A stretch of DNA of 64,000 bases from UBA6623 sp965238125. Its GTDB lineage: Bacteria; Acidobacteriota; Terriglobia; Bryobacterales; UBA6623. The position numbers were made by a program, and so were the translations under genes. Below the pieces are notes generated by a model that saw only the letters and a program-made list of their open reading frames with translations, had not been told where the DNA came from and made no database searches. The number at the start of each line of letters is the position of its first letter. Within the stretch, counting starts at the first letter, position 1. The stretch spans positions 4,836,001-4,900,000 of the forward strand of contig OZ250179.1 in NCBI GenBank assembly GCA_965238125.1, given 5' to 3'. Shown piece after piece: positions 16,155 through 25,158 of this stretch.

Positions 16155-16751
16155 TTGCAAAACGGGCAGCCCGAACTTTACCGCAGAAAGAGCAACGGAC
16201 TGGGCCATTTCTTTGACGGCGCTGCAGGCCGATCCTACGGCGCCATTCTTGACCTGGGCGGACTCAGTCAGGAAAACGTCAACTTCCTGGGCCAATTGGG
16301 ATGCAAGATCCATGCGCTCGACCTGCTCTCCGACTTCGATCAGTTCAAACAGCGTCTCCCGGGCGGCGAATTCGACGCCGCCGCGGCGGAGCAGTTCGTC
16401 GATCGTCACCTGCCGTTCGACGCGGAACAATTCGACGCCATCTTGGCCTGGGATACGCTTGAGCATTTCGATGCCGAACTCCTCGCGGTCGTCGTCCCGT
16501 GGCTGGGTCGTATTTTGAACCCGGGCGGAGGCTTGTTGACGTTCTTCCACACGCAGAGCCGCGGCGAAGTCGTCCCCGTCTATCGCTACTTGATCGAAAA
16601 CGCCCACGTTCTCAACCTGCGCGTACGCCGGCAGCGCACTTTGCCGCGTACCTTCAGCAACCGCAACCTCGAGCGGCTGTTCAGCGATTTCCATTCCGTC
16701 AAGTTCTTTCTCACCCGCGACAACCTGCGCGAGGTCATCGCGGTGCGCTAG
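16155..16751 (+). CDS. SAM-dependent methyltransferase (class I-like)
   Basis: A 198-aa protein with a Rossmann-type methyltransferase layout: AILDLGGLSQENVNFLGQ (motif I region, atypical because it lacks the full GxGxG), HALDLLSDFD, then FDAILAWDTLEHFDAELLAV (motif IV-like, with D-T-L-E-H), and ILNPGGGLLTFFHTQ. The start is TTG at 16155. The substrate is unknown. It follows the bactofilin gene by 97 bp on the same strand and may be co-transcribed. A role in modifying a surface polymer is a guess from context only. Confidence 0.75.
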   Translation: MQNGQPELYRRKSNGLGHFFDGAAGRSYGAILDLGGLSQENVNFLGQLGCKIHALDLLSDFDQFKQRLPGGEFDAAAAEQFVDRHLPFDAEQFDAILAWDTLEHFDAELLAVVVPWLGRILNPGGGLLTFFHTQSRGEVVPVYRYLIENAHVLNLRVRRQRTLPRTFSNRNLERLFSDFHSVKFFLTRDNLREVIAVR

Positions 16752-16770
16752 CCGGGTCCGGCGGCCGATC

Positions 16771-17741
16771 GTGGAACCTCCCGTTTCCCACCGATTACTC
16801 ACAGCCGCCTTGATGACGGCGGTCGCGTGGGGGTCCGCGCCCGCGGCCACGACCACTATTTCAACCTCGAATACGACGCCGCGATCGAAGACTATCGTCA
16901 TTTGCTTGACGTCGATCCGAGCGATCTCGGCGCCCACAACCACATGGCCACCGCCGTCCTGTTCAAGGAATTGCTGCGCCTCGGCATGCTCGAAACCAGC
17001 GCCTTCAAGGGCGACAATGAGTTTTTGAAGCGCGAGAAGCCGAAGCCGGATCCGGCCGTGAAGGAAACTTTCGAGGGCCTGTTGGCCGAGGGTAGAGAGC
17101 GCGCCCTCGCCGCTCTCGCCCGCTCGCCCGACGCCGCCGAAGCGCTCTATGCCCTCTCCAACGGCCATGCCCTTCAGGCGAACTATCAATTCATGATCGA
17201 CAAGGCCTATTTCCCCGCGCTTCGCAACGGGCGTAGGGCTGAAAAGTACAGCAAGACATTGCGCCGGAAACACCCGGAGTTCGTGGACGCCTACTTGGTC
17301 GGCGGCGTTCAGCAATATGTCCTGGGCAGCCTACCGTGGCCGATCAAGATTCTCGTCGCCTTTGGCGGTATGCACGGTGACAAAGCCAAGGGAGAAGCTT
17401 GGGTTCGCCGCGTCGCCGAAGAAGGCAACTACGCCCGGAATCACGCACGCTCGCTGTTGGCCATTCTGCTGCGGCGGGAAAAGCGCCCCCGGGAAGCCGC
17501 CGAGATCCTGGAGGGCCTTCGTGCTGATTTCCCCCGAAACTACGTTCTCTCGCTCGAGCTGGCGTCGATGTACCAAGATGCTGACGAGAATCAACTCGCG
17601 CTGAGTGTCTTTCGCGGCGCCAAGATGAAGCAACTCGCCGGTGCTCCCGGCTACGGCCGCATGCCCGCCCGAACCGTCCAAGCCCTCGATCGCAAGATTG
17701 AGGTTCTTGAGAAAACCCTTGGGACTGCTGCGGACCAATGA
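16771..17741 (+). CDS. exported repeat (TPR-like) protein with apparent frameshift after the signal peptide
   Basis: From GTG 16771 one frame encodes a clear signal peptide (MEPPVSHRLLTAALMTAVAW, then GSAPAA). The mature protein continues in the neighbouring frame from about 16850 as GHDHYFNLEYDAAIEDYRHL, through helical TPR-like segments, to the stop at 17739-17741. The longest single-frame version starts at ATG 16827 (304 aa) but lacks an export signal. The mature part contains HNHMATAVLFKELLRLGMLE, LYALSNGHALQANYQFMIDK and a C-terminal helix repeat. The change is one base within the GC-rich stretch near 16845-16855. It is either a sequencing/assembly error or a real lesion. The role is unknown. 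Confidence 0.7.
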
Positions 17742-17849
17742 AGCGACCACACGAAGCAAATCGTGAGCAACGAGCGGCGCTGTCCGGGTATCCACAACCC
17801 GCGCAAGCTGTTGTCGAGCCGCCCCGAGGGCGTTGAGCGCGGCGAGCCG

Positions 17850-18863
17850 TTACCCCAGACTGACCTTCCGCGCCTCGCGCGCCGCGTCGTAGATCGCGAG
17901 AACCAATTCCAACGCGGCGTAGCCTTCCTCGCCCGCGCAGTTCGGTTTGCGGCCCTCCCGGATCGCCTCGCCGAAATCGAGAAACTGGCGCTTGATGGGC
18001 TCGAGCGAAATCGCCGCCGGGTCTGACGCCCCCGAGTCAAGATTGTGTCCAATCGGGGCGTCGGAGCCATCGCCTTCGGCCACATCGAAAGCGACGAGTT
18101 GATCCCCCTCGATGACGGCCGACCCCTTTGTCCCGTGAATCTCAATCTTTTCCGGATAACCCGGTTGAATTGCCGTCGACGCCTGAATTACGCCCGTCGC
18201 GCCGCTGGTGTAATTCAGCAGGGCGTTCACCATGTCCTCGGACTCCATCTCATGGGCCGCCGCGAGTTGCCAATTGGCGCATACCTCGCCGACCGCGCCG
18301 GCGAAGTAGAGCAGCAGATCAACGGTGTGAATCCCCTGGTTGATCAGCGCCCCGCCGCCCTCGACTGCCCACGTTCCCTTGCCCGGCCGGTCGTAGTAGG
18401 ACTGGGGACGATGCCATTTGACATACCCGTCGGCTTGGATGATCCTCCCCAGCCGACCCCCGTCAACGGCTTTCTTGAGGAAAACGCTCGCGTCGTCAAA
18501 CCTGTGCTGACTAACGACCCCGAGCGTCCGCTCCGCCTCGCGCGCCAACCGCATCATCTCGCTCGCGTCGTCGAGCGTCAGCGCAATCGGCTTCTGCACA
18601 AGAACGTGTTTCCCCGCCGCCAACGCCTCGCGCGCAATGGCGCGCCGGGAATCCGGGAACGAGCAAACGTCGACGTAGTCGATATCGTCGCGGCGGCAAA
18701 GGTCCTGGTAGTCGGCGACAAATTCGGCGCCGTATTGGTCCGCGAAAGCTTGACCTTTCCGGGCGCCGCGATTCGAAACGGCCGTCAGCGTGTAGCCGAT
18801 TTCGCGATAGCTTTCGGCATGCTTGTGAGCGATAGCCCCCGTCCCGACTAATCCTACTTTCAT
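17850..18863 (-). CDS. Gfo/Idh/MocA-family oxidoreductase
   Basis: A 337-aa NAD(P)-dependent dehydrogenase of sugar-type substrates. The N-terminal Rossmann fold has VGLVGTGAIAHKHAESYREI, and the family's EKP-type loop reads VLVQKPIALTLDDA. The substrate-domain signature is GGGALINQGIHTVDLLLYF. The ATG at 18863 is preferred over a longer frame, because the 42 extra residues are Arg-rich shadow sequence. It has no signal peptide, so it is cytosolic. It lies 85 bp downstream of a TIM-barrel isomerase gene on the same strand; such oxidoreductase/epimerase pairs usually process an unusual sugar or inositol. The substrate is not deducible. Confidence 0.9.
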   Translation of the reverse strand: MKVGLVGTGAIAHKHAESYREIGYTLTAVSNRGARKGQAFADQYGAEFVADYQDLCRRDDIDYVDVCSFPDSRRAIAREALAAGKHVLVQKPIALTLDDASEMMRLAREAERTLGVVSQHRFDDASVFLKKAVDGGRLGRIIQADGYVKWHRPQSYYDRPGKGTWAVEGGGALINQGIHTVDLLLYFAGAVGEVCANWQLAAAHEMESEDMVNALLNYTSGATGVIQASTAIQPGYPEKIEIHGTKGSAVIEGDQLVAFDVAEGDGSDAPIGHNLDSGASDPAAISLEPIKRQFLDFGEAIREGRKPNCAGEEGYAALELVLAIYDAAREARKVSLG

Positions 18864-18948
18864 GGGGACTATTGTAGGTGACCGCTTGCGGCGCCTACGG
18901 ACGGATCGGATCGGGATCGAGTCGAGGGCGCGGCCAGGCGGCCGCCCT

Positions 18949-20004
18949 TTACGCTTCCTCCCGCCAGCCGTGCGCCTCCCGCACCGCAATCATCGCCGCC
19001 AGGATGTCGTTCCAAGTCCCCGGTTGCATCATCACGTCATTGGGGAACATACAACCGTCCCAGCAGATGTGGCGGCAGGTCTTGGTCAACTCATCGTTTT
19101 CGTCGCGCAGCCAGAAGCCCGAATGACGCGGGATGTCGAGCTTGCCGTTGGGGTCGGTAGCCAAGCAATGGCGGCCCGTCTTGTCGTGACTGCCCAATCC
19201 CTCGACCGTGGCGTCATTCTGAGCGATGTGGAAGTCGATCGTCCAGGGACGCAACACCGCGGTCAGCTTGCGCAGCGCGTCGTCGAGTTCCCCGGCGTCC
19301 CAGTCAAAACCTTCGGGCACCAGCGCGTCTTCCGGCGCGTTATAGCCGAGCAGGTAAAGCAGCGTGTGGGCCATGTCGGCCTGGAACCCGACATTCGGCC
19401 GATCGGTGATCTCGAGCAGGTGGACCATTTGCCGCCAACTGTGCATGCCGGCCCAGCAAATCTCGCCTTCCGCCGCCAGCCGTTCGCCGTTGTCGTCGGC
19501 GATGGCCGCCGCCTGTTGAAACGTCTCGGCAATCACTCGGCTGTTGGCCTCGGTGTCGCCCTCGGCCCATTCGCCGACCCCGGCGGAGGAATCAATCCGG
19601 ACAACCCCGTACGGTCTGATCCCGAATTCGCGCAGTTTTCGGGCGATCGCACAACCCTTCTGAACTTGCGTCAAGAATTTCGTGCGTCCCTCGCCGGGGT
19701 CCATCGCCGAACCGCCGCCGGTCGGCGGCCAAACCGGCGCCACCACCGAACCGATCACCAGCCCGCGCGAGGCGAACTTGTCGGCCCACTGTTTCAACTC
19801 GTCATCGGAGATGTCGATGTTGATGTGGGGGTCGGAGAGAAACAGGTCCACACCGTCGAACTTGACGCCGCCTACATCGGCCGCGGCCGTCAGGTCGAGC
19901 ATCGTATCGAGGTCAATCTGAGGTTCGGAATCCGGGCCTTTACCCACCACGCCGGGCCAGGCTGCATTGTGCAGTTTGGGATAGTTGTTTCCGTTCGTGC
20001 TCAT
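18949..20004 (-). CDS. TIM-barrel sugar phosphate isomerase/epimerase-like protein
   Basis: A 351-aa xylose-isomerase-like TIM-barrel protein. Typical features are GVKFDGVDLFLSDPHINIDI at the N-terminal strands, RLAAEGEICWAGMHSW with a metal-ligand Glu, NVGFQADMAHTLLYLLGYN with Asp/His, and IDFHIAQNDATVEGLGSHDK with further ligand candidates. It has no signal peptide, unlike the Tat-exported relatives at 27991 and 40458. It is the first gene of a probable operon with the Gfo/Idh/MocA dehydrogenase. A role in sugar or polyol catabolism is inferred from the pair. Confidence 0.85.
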   Translation of the reverse strand: MSTNGNNYPKLHNAAWPGVVGKGPDSEPQIDLDTMLDLTAAADVGGVKFDGVDLFLSDPHINIDISDDELKQWADKFASRGLVIGSVVAPVWPPTGGGSAMDPGEGRTKFLTQVQKGCAIARKLREFGIRPYGVVRIDSSAGVGEWAEGDTEANSRVIAETFQQAAAIADDNGERLAAEGEICWAGMHSWRQMVHLLEITDRPNVGFQADMAHTLLYLLGYNAPEDALVPEGFDWDAGELDDALRKLTAVLRPWTIDFHIAQNDATVEGLGSHDKTGRHCLATDPNGKLDIPRHSGFWLRDENDELTKTCRHICWDGCMFPNDVMMQPGTWNDILAAMIAVREAHGWREEA

Positions 20005-20160
20005 GGATTTTCCACCGCGAAAAAGGGGTTTCGAGGGGCTTTCCTCCGGAGCTCGGCATCACGCCGAAACCACCGCGCGGAAAGCCGATTCGCCAAGTAT
20101 AACCTGTCTCACGGGGCCCGGCGAAGCCCCGATTTTCGTGGCGCCCGACCTTCATCGAAA

Positions 20161-21195
20161 TCAGTACGCCGGTTTCAAACCCTCTTCGGAATCGGCGGCG
20201 CCTTCCATCCAACCCGGATACCAACGGAACACATTGCCGCTGAGGCTGCCGATGAAGATGTATTTTTCCGGTGTGACGTGGATCCAATGGCCGGGGCTTT
20301 CCATGGCTCCGATAATCCGCCCCGTCTCCATGTCGATGTTCATGATGCGGCCGGCGAGGGTGTCGTAGGTAATGTTCTCGATGTTGTCGCGGTGGGTGAT
20401 GATCCACATCTCGTCGTCGGGCGTGATGAAGATATTTTGGGTGGCGCCGAGGTGGGTCCACATCCGCAGGAACTTCCCGTCGGCGTCGAAGATTTGAATG
20501 CGGTTGTTTTCGCGGTCACTGACGTAGACGGTCCCCTTGGAATCGACCGCCGCCGAGTGAACGATGTTGAACTCGCTCTCGCCGGTGCCGTGCTTACCCC
20601 AGGCGGTGATGTATTCGCCCTCCGCTGAAAACTTGACGACGCGCGCATTACCGTAGCCGTCGGCGACGTAGACCGACCCGTCGGGGCCGAAGGTGATGTC
20701 GGCGGGGCGGAAGAAATGCTTGTCGTCCTCGCCTGACTCGCCGCGAACGCCGAGGGTCAGCAGCAGCTCGCCTTCTCTGGTGAATTTCATGACCTGGTGA
20801 TTGCCGTTGTCGGTGATCCAGACGTTGTCGTCGCGGTCTACTCGCAGCCCGTGCTCGTTGCCGAAGTCGAGATCGCGGCCCCAAGAGCGCAGGTACTTGC
20901 CGTCCTTGTCGAAGACGACGATGGGGTCGGCCTCCGCGCCGCGCTGGAATACGTAGACCTCGCCGGCGGAGTCGGTCGCCACCGCCGACACACGACCGAA
21001 ATACCAGCCCTTGGGCATCGTGTTTTCCGGCTCGAACCCGAAGCGAATCTGGACGCGGTATTTCAGCAAGCCGCCTTCGTGGGGATACCAGCCTTGGGGT
21101 CCGGGCGGCTCGGGCTCCGGCGCCGGCGCGCCCCCGCAACCAACCAACCCCAGTGCAACGCCGGCAATGGCAATCAAAGCAATCGATCTAGACAT
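20161..21195 (-). CDS. NHL-repeat lipoprotein (peptidylglycine-lyase-like propeller)
   Basis: A 344-aa lipoprotein: MSRSIALIAIAGVALGLVGC gives a signal peptide with lipobox Cys20. A beta-propeller of NHL repeats follows (residues about 65-320), for example EHGLRVDRDDNVWITDNGNH, PADITFGPDGSVYVADGYGN, VHSAAVDSKGTVYVSDRENN and IFITPDDEMWIITHRDN. The arrangement resembles the propeller of peptidyl-alpha-hydroxyglycine alpha-amidating lyases, but I would not claim that activity. It is probably exposed at the envelope and binds or processes an unknown ligand. It lies 156 bp upstream of the TIM-barrel gene on the same strand, so it could belong to the same transcription unit. Confidence 0.85.
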   Translation of the reverse strand: MSRSIALIAIAGVALGLVGCGGAPAPEPEPPGPQGWYPHEGGLLKYRVQIRFGFEPENTMPKGWYFGRVSAVATDSAGEVYVFQRGAEADPIVVFDKDGKYLRSWGRDLDFGNEHGLRVDRDDNVWITDNGNHQVMKFTREGELLLTLGVRGESGEDDKHFFRPADITFGPDGSVYVADGYGNARVVKFSAEGEYITAWGKHGTGESEFNIVHSAAVDSKGTVYVSDRENNRIQIFDADGKFLRMWTHLGATQNIFITPDDEMWIITHRDNIENITYDTLAGRIMNIDMETGRIIGAMESPGHWIHVTPEKYIFIGSLSGNVFRWYPGWMEGAADSEEGLKPAY

Positions 21196-21418
21196 GAAAT
21201 TCTCCTAGCCCGACGAAACAGGCATCAACGGACCCTAAAGACAATAGCGTCCCGGTCACCCCATTGTCTACGCAGGCCGATAGTTGGGGCTCGGCAGTGG
21301 GGCAGGTCTCCAGGCCTGCCCATCTCCAAACCGCAACGACAACTTCAATCGCTTGGCGCCAAAGCGATCTGCTACCGTAGGGCTCGCCGCCGCTCGCGGT
21401 CGCACATCAGGTACCGCA

Positions 21419-22105
21419 TTGTCTTCCGCGCGAAAAATCTTCGAGAAACAAACCTTGCACGTCCTCGCCTTGGCCGTCTTGCTCACGCTGACCGCCATAA
21501 CCGCCCGCCGCGGCGCCGTCTCGGCAGGCTCACTGTGGGGCATCGCCACCCCGGTCTGGCTATGGGCTGCCGTGGGGACTGCGATCGTTCACCAGCTCTG
21601 GGTCTGGCTGTGTTGGCGACTCGAACTGCATACGCAATGGTTGAGCCAGCACTTTGGGGACGCCAGCTTCCGCATCTACGCCGCCGGGTTCGCTGTCCTG
21701 GGGCCGAGCAGGGTTCTTGTCATCATCGCCTTGGCCGCGGCCAACCAAGGCACCCTCGATGTGAACCGCGCCGCCGCAAGCGTCCTCGCGACCCTGATGC
21801 TGATTCCCGCCATCTACTTGTTCTATTCCGTCAAACGCTATTTCAAGTTCCGACGAGCCCTAGGCGCGGACCATTTCGACTTGTCCTACCGAGACATGCC
21901 GCTGGTACGCGAGGGCATCTTCCGGTTTACGAACAATGGGATGTATACGTTCGGGTTCTTTGTCGTCTGGTTGCCCGGCCTCTACGCCGCCTCGCAAGCC
22001 GCGCTGCTCGCGGCGGCTTTCAACCACGCCTACATCTGGGTGCACTACTACGCCACGGAATTGCCCGACATGCGCCGCATCTACGGTCAAGGACAAATCG
22101 ACTGA
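21419..22105 (+). CDS. membrane protein of the PEMT/ICMT methyltransferase type (tentative)
   Basis: A multi-spanning membrane protein with hydrophobic helices at LHVLALAVLLTLTAITA, LWGIATPVWLWAAVGTAIVH, VLVIIALAAA, VLATLMLIPAIYLFYSV and TFGFFVVWLPGLYAASQAAL. The C-terminal part (FRFTNNGMYTFGFF and HAYIWVHYYATELPDMRRIY) resembles phospholipid or isoprenylcysteine methyltransferases, which place SAM-binding residues there. The start is uncertain: the frame is open from 21284, but its first part is intergenic-like sequence with a palindrome, so I use TTG 21419, which gives 228 aa. The methyltransferase call is by pattern only. Confidence 0.65.
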   Translation: MSSARKIFEKQTLHVLALAVLLTLTAITARRGAVSAGSLWGIATPVWLWAAVGTAIVHQLWVWLCWRLELHTQWLSQHFGDASFRIYAAGFAVLGPSRVLVIIALAAANQGTLDVNRAAASVLATLMLIPAIYLFYSVKRYFKFRRALGADHFDLSYRDMPLVREGIFRFTNNGMYTFGFFVVWLPGLYAASQAALLAAAFNHAYIWVHYYATELPDMRRIYGQGQID

Positions 22106-22244
22106 TTCGGGAGGTAGAGAGCGGCGCTCGTGCCGGTCCTAGTCGCGAGTCGTAACCGCCTCTCAGCAGGTCAATTGGGCGGGCCGACAGCCTGCCTTCT
22201 TCTAGTCGGGTGTCGGAATCGAGTGCCGACGGCCCCCCACCAAG

Positions 22245-23267
22245 CTACCTCGGCGAACGGCCCGTTTCTTTCTCGATATGCGCCAGCCAGTCGAGATAAA
22301 AAGCGTATGTTTCCGGCCCCAGCGCTTTCATATAGTTCTCGCGGAACTCCAGGCCGCGTTCGCGCAGATCGCCCAGATCGATATCTTCGTGGTCGACCCA
22401 ATGCACGCCCGCTTCCTCCATCTTTTTCCGGTTCGCGATAAACTGCCGCTCGACCTCCTCGAGGTTGAACTGCTCGCTTTCCCGGCAAACATCGAGAAAA
22501 ATCTTGCGAAGGTCCTCGGGCAGGCTCTCCACCCACTGCTTCGACGTTACGGTGAACGATTCGCTCAACACGAGTCGCGTGTCGAGAAAGCATTTCAACA
22601 CCTCGTGCCAGTTGCCCGCCACGCCCCCCGCCACCGAGTTGAGCGTGCCGTCGGCGACGCCCGTCTTGAAGGCCATATAGGCGTCCGCGTACGGCATTGG
22701 ATTTGGAATCGCACCATATAACTTCGTCGCTTCGATCCACAAATCGGCGTTCACCGCGCGAAACTTGGCGTTGCGAACGCGATCGAGCGAATCAATCGGC
22801 TCGCGATAATAGACCGCCCAGTAATCGCGGCTGTCGAGCGCCACGGGGTAGAAACCCTTGGCTTCGGAGGCAGCCGTCAACTGGGGCCAATAACCCCGAA
22901 TCACGCGATGTGCTTCGTGTCGGTCCTTCCAGTCGTAGAAAGGCAGCTCCAGGACCGACGCCTCGGGGACGTATCGGTAGTAGTAACTCCCCGCGCCGTT
23001 CATCAATTCCAAACTGCCCAGCAGCAAGTCTTCGAGGTTCTCCTTCTCGCCGCCCATCACGCTGCCGGCGAAGACTTGACACTCAAAACGGCCTTGGCTG
23101 CGCTTCTCCAGCTCGGCGGCGGTCCATTCCAGCTTCTTCGCCAAGTGGTGCTGTTTGCTGAAGAGCGTCGCCATCCGCACCTGGACCCGATCGCTCTCCG
23201 AACAGGAGGCAAAAACGGCGAGCAGCGGCACAACGGCGCCGAGCGAAAATCCAGTAAGTCGATTCAT
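22245..23267 (-). CDS. TRAP transporter substrate-binding protein, DctP type
   Basis: A 340-aa lipoprotein: MNRLTGFSLGAVVPLLAVFA is followed by the lipobox Cys. The body is a DctP/TRAP solute receptor, with RMATLFSKQHHLAKKLEWTA, GRFECQVFAGSVMGGEKENL and ELMNGAGSYYYRYVPEASVL. The selectivity Arg region reads VRNAKFRAVNADLWIEATK, followed by NPMPYADAYMAFKTGVADGT. TRAP receptors bind organic acids and deliver them to DctQM permeases. No DctQ or DctM gene is present nearby, so it either works with a distant permease or has another sensing role. The flanking plus-strand gene is an IS110 transposase, whose insertion may have removed a partner. Confidence 0.88.
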   Translation of the reverse strand: MNRLTGFSLGAVVPLLAVFASCSESDRVQVRMATLFSKQHHLAKKLEWTAAELEKRSQGRFECQVFAGSVMGGEKENLEDLLLGSLELMNGAGSYYYRYVPEASVLELPFYDWKDRHEAHRVIRGYWPQLTAASEAKGFYPVALDSRDYWAVYYREPIDSLDRVRNAKFRAVNADLWIEATKLYGAIPNPMPYADAYMAFKTGVADGTLNSVAGGVAGNWHEVLKCFLDTRLVLSESFTVTSKQWVESLPEDLRKIFLDVCRESEQFNLEEVERQFIANRKKMEEAGVHWVDHEDIDLGDLRERGLEFRENYMKALGPETYAFYLDWLAHIEKETGRSPR

Positions 23268-23435
23268 AACGAGATGTTTCTATACAGCCCGGCCGGACGA
23301 AGAAAATTCAGAACGCAGTTACAGAGATGGGATGAGAGGCTGGTCGCTTGGAGCCGGGAAGCGGTAGGCTACCGGCAGCAGCGCACTTCTCCACAAGGGA
23401 GGTGCAATGGATTTTTGAAAAGGAGGCGACCAGCC
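23268..23435 (+). other. probable left non-coding end of the IS110-family element
   Basis: About 168 bp separate the DctP start from the IS110 transposase ATG. The stretch has no coding features, and part of it must be the element's left end. In the IS110 group, the left end encodes the structured bridge RNA. I could not define the exact IS boundary, because this family leaves no reliable inverted repeats or duplications. Confidence 0.35.
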
Positions 23436-24632
23436 ATGAAGAAGAATAGCAAACAACAGACCGACAAGAACCAAACCGACAAACACCAAACCAAGAAAGC
23501 CGACAGCTCACAAGCGAAGACCCGCCAACTCACCCAGCTCGAACAACAGTTGGCGCAACAACGCATCCAGATGCAAAAAGACAACGAAATTTGCGCCGTC
23601 GCCGGCGTCGACATCGGCGACAAACGTTGCTTCGTACGGCTCACCGACCTCGCCGGCGAAAGCCTCGAGGAATGCCAAGTCCCCACCCGCCCGGAGGTCT
23701 TGGATCGCTGGTTCCGCCGTTGGCCGCGGCTGCGCATTGTGATCGAAACCGGCAGCCACAGCAACTGGATTCGCCGCCGCCTGGCCGCCCTCGCCCACGA
23801 CGTGCTCGTCGCCGACGCGCGGCAATTGCGTTTAATCAGCCAATCCGACTCGAAAAACGACCGCAACGACGCCTATTGGTTGGCCGAGCTGGGACGCACC
23901 AACCCGGCCCTGTTGAATCCCGTCGCGCCGCGCAAGCTCGAGACCGAACAACAACGCACGTTGTTGCGGGCGCGCGAGGCCGTGCTCGAGTGCCGCACGA
24001 AATTGAAAGGGAGTTTGCGCGGCATGGCGAAGTCGCACGGCATCCGCTTGGGCCAATGCGCCCAGAACCAATGGGTCGAGCGCGTCCGGGAGGCCTGCCC
24101 CGAGGTGTTGCACGCGGCGTTGTTGGGGGTGGCGACACAAATCGAAAGCCTCGGCGCGACGATCCGCGAATATGACAAACAAATCGTCGCGTTGGGCAAG
24201 CAATACGCAGCGGTCGAGCGGCTGCGAACGATCGGAGGGGTGGGGCCGCTGACGGCGTTGACGTTCGTGTTGGCGCTCGACAACGACCCGGGCCGCGTGA
24301 AGCGTTCGCGGCAGGTCGGCGCGCTGGTGGGGCTGCGTCCCAAGCAACGCCAATCGGGCGAGCGGTCACTGCGGCTGGGCGTGACGAAATCGGGAGATCC
24401 GCTGCGGCGGCGGACGTTGATTCAGTGCGCGCACTGGGTGCTGGGGCCGTTCGGGACCGACTCCACGCTCAGGCGCTGGGGTTTGGGTTTGGCGGCGCGC
24501 GGCGGAGGACATGCGAAGAAGCGGGCGGTGGTGGCGGTGGCGCGCAAGTTGGCGGTGCTGATGCATGTGTTGTGGGTGAAACAAGAAAACTACGATCCGC
24601 TGCACGGGCTGACGGAAACGGTTTCCCCATAA
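23436..24632 (+). CDS. IS110-family transposase (DEDD recombinase)
   Basis: A 398-aa transposase starting at ATG 23436 with AGGAGG 11 bp upstream. A Lys/Gln-rich N-terminus (MKKNSKQQTDKNQ) precedes the RuvC-like DEDD domain: D in VAGVDIGDKRCF, E in IVIETGSHSNW, and D residues in SDSKNDRNDAYWLAELG. The C-terminal Tnp_20 domain has LRTIGGVGPLTALTFVLALD, VGALVGLRPKQRQSGE and LGVTKSGDPLRRRTLIQCA, with the Ser of TKSGD as the likely nucleophile. The frame is intact. IS110 elements move via RNA-guided recombination without DDE chemistry. Confidence 0.95.
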   Translation: MKKNSKQQTDKNQTDKHQTKKADSSQAKTRQLTQLEQQLAQQRIQMQKDNEICAVAGVDIGDKRCFVRLTDLAGESLEECQVPTRPEVLDRWFRRWPRLRIVIETGSHSNWIRRRLAALAHDVLVADARQLRLISQSDSKNDRNDAYWLAELGRTNPALLNPVAPRKLETEQQRTLLRAREAVLECRTKLKGSLRGMAKSHGIRLGQCAQNQWVERVREACPEVLHAALLGVATQIESLGATIREYDKQIVALGKQYAAVERLRTIGGVGPLTALTFVLALDNDPGRVKRSRQVGALVGLRPKQRQSGERSLRLGVTKSGDPLRRRTLIQCAHWVLGPFGTDSTLRRWGLGLAARGGGHAKKRAVVAVARKLAVLMHVLWVKQENYDPLHGLTETVSP

Positions 24633-25158
24633 GGCAGGGACGATGAGGCGCAGTCGGCGGCAACGGTTTCGGATGAAGCAACGTGATGAGGACATCCGCG
24701 AGCCCCCTAACGGGGACTCGGCGGCAAGAAGATTCCTGTTGAAAGGAAGGGAGTAGGGGATTGGGCGGACGAAGCGAGGCCGCGGCGGAGAATCGAGATC
24801 GTGTCACGGTGACTGCGGGCTCTGGGCAGGCAGGCCGATTCTTTCGAGGATGGGTCGAAGCCGCAACAGAGAGAGCAGCGCCGAAAGACCGGACCCCAAC
24901 CAGCAGAGGTCAACAACGAGACCGATAACACTGCGAATGGAAGCCCGGTCCTCAACGCGCCGCAAGGCATGAGGACCCGGGCCGGATCCGACAAACCGAC
25001 CAACGCCTCCCAACGACCGCCCTTGACAAGCGACCCACCTCTCATGGAAGCCCCGAGCGCAAGCGACGGGCCCGGCCGCCCGACGCAGGCCAACCGGAGA
25101 AAGGGCGGTGGGATCTCCCCATCCTTCCCCGGCTCGTCCGGGCTAAGCATTCTCCCCG
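24633..25158. other. non-coding stretch downstream of IS110 transposase
   Basis: 526 bp without a convincing gene; the short open frames are Arg/Ser/Pro-rich shadows. Part of it is probably the right end of the IS110 element, and in the IS1111 subgroup the guide RNA lies on this side. The remainder separates the element from the minus-strand A/B-barrel gene ending at 25159. I see no clear terminator or tRNA. Confidence 0.4.

Noticed and set aside
16023..17315. 430-aa minus-strand frame opposite the methyltransferase and TPR-like genes
   Set aside because: It spans two genes with clear protein features on the plus strand and has typical GC-rich antisense composition (many Val, Gly and Gln without domains).
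18862..20628. 588-aa plus-strand frame opposite the TIM-barrel and NHL genes
   Set aside because: A shadow of two well-supported minus-strand genes; there is no recognisable domain and the composition is antisense-like.
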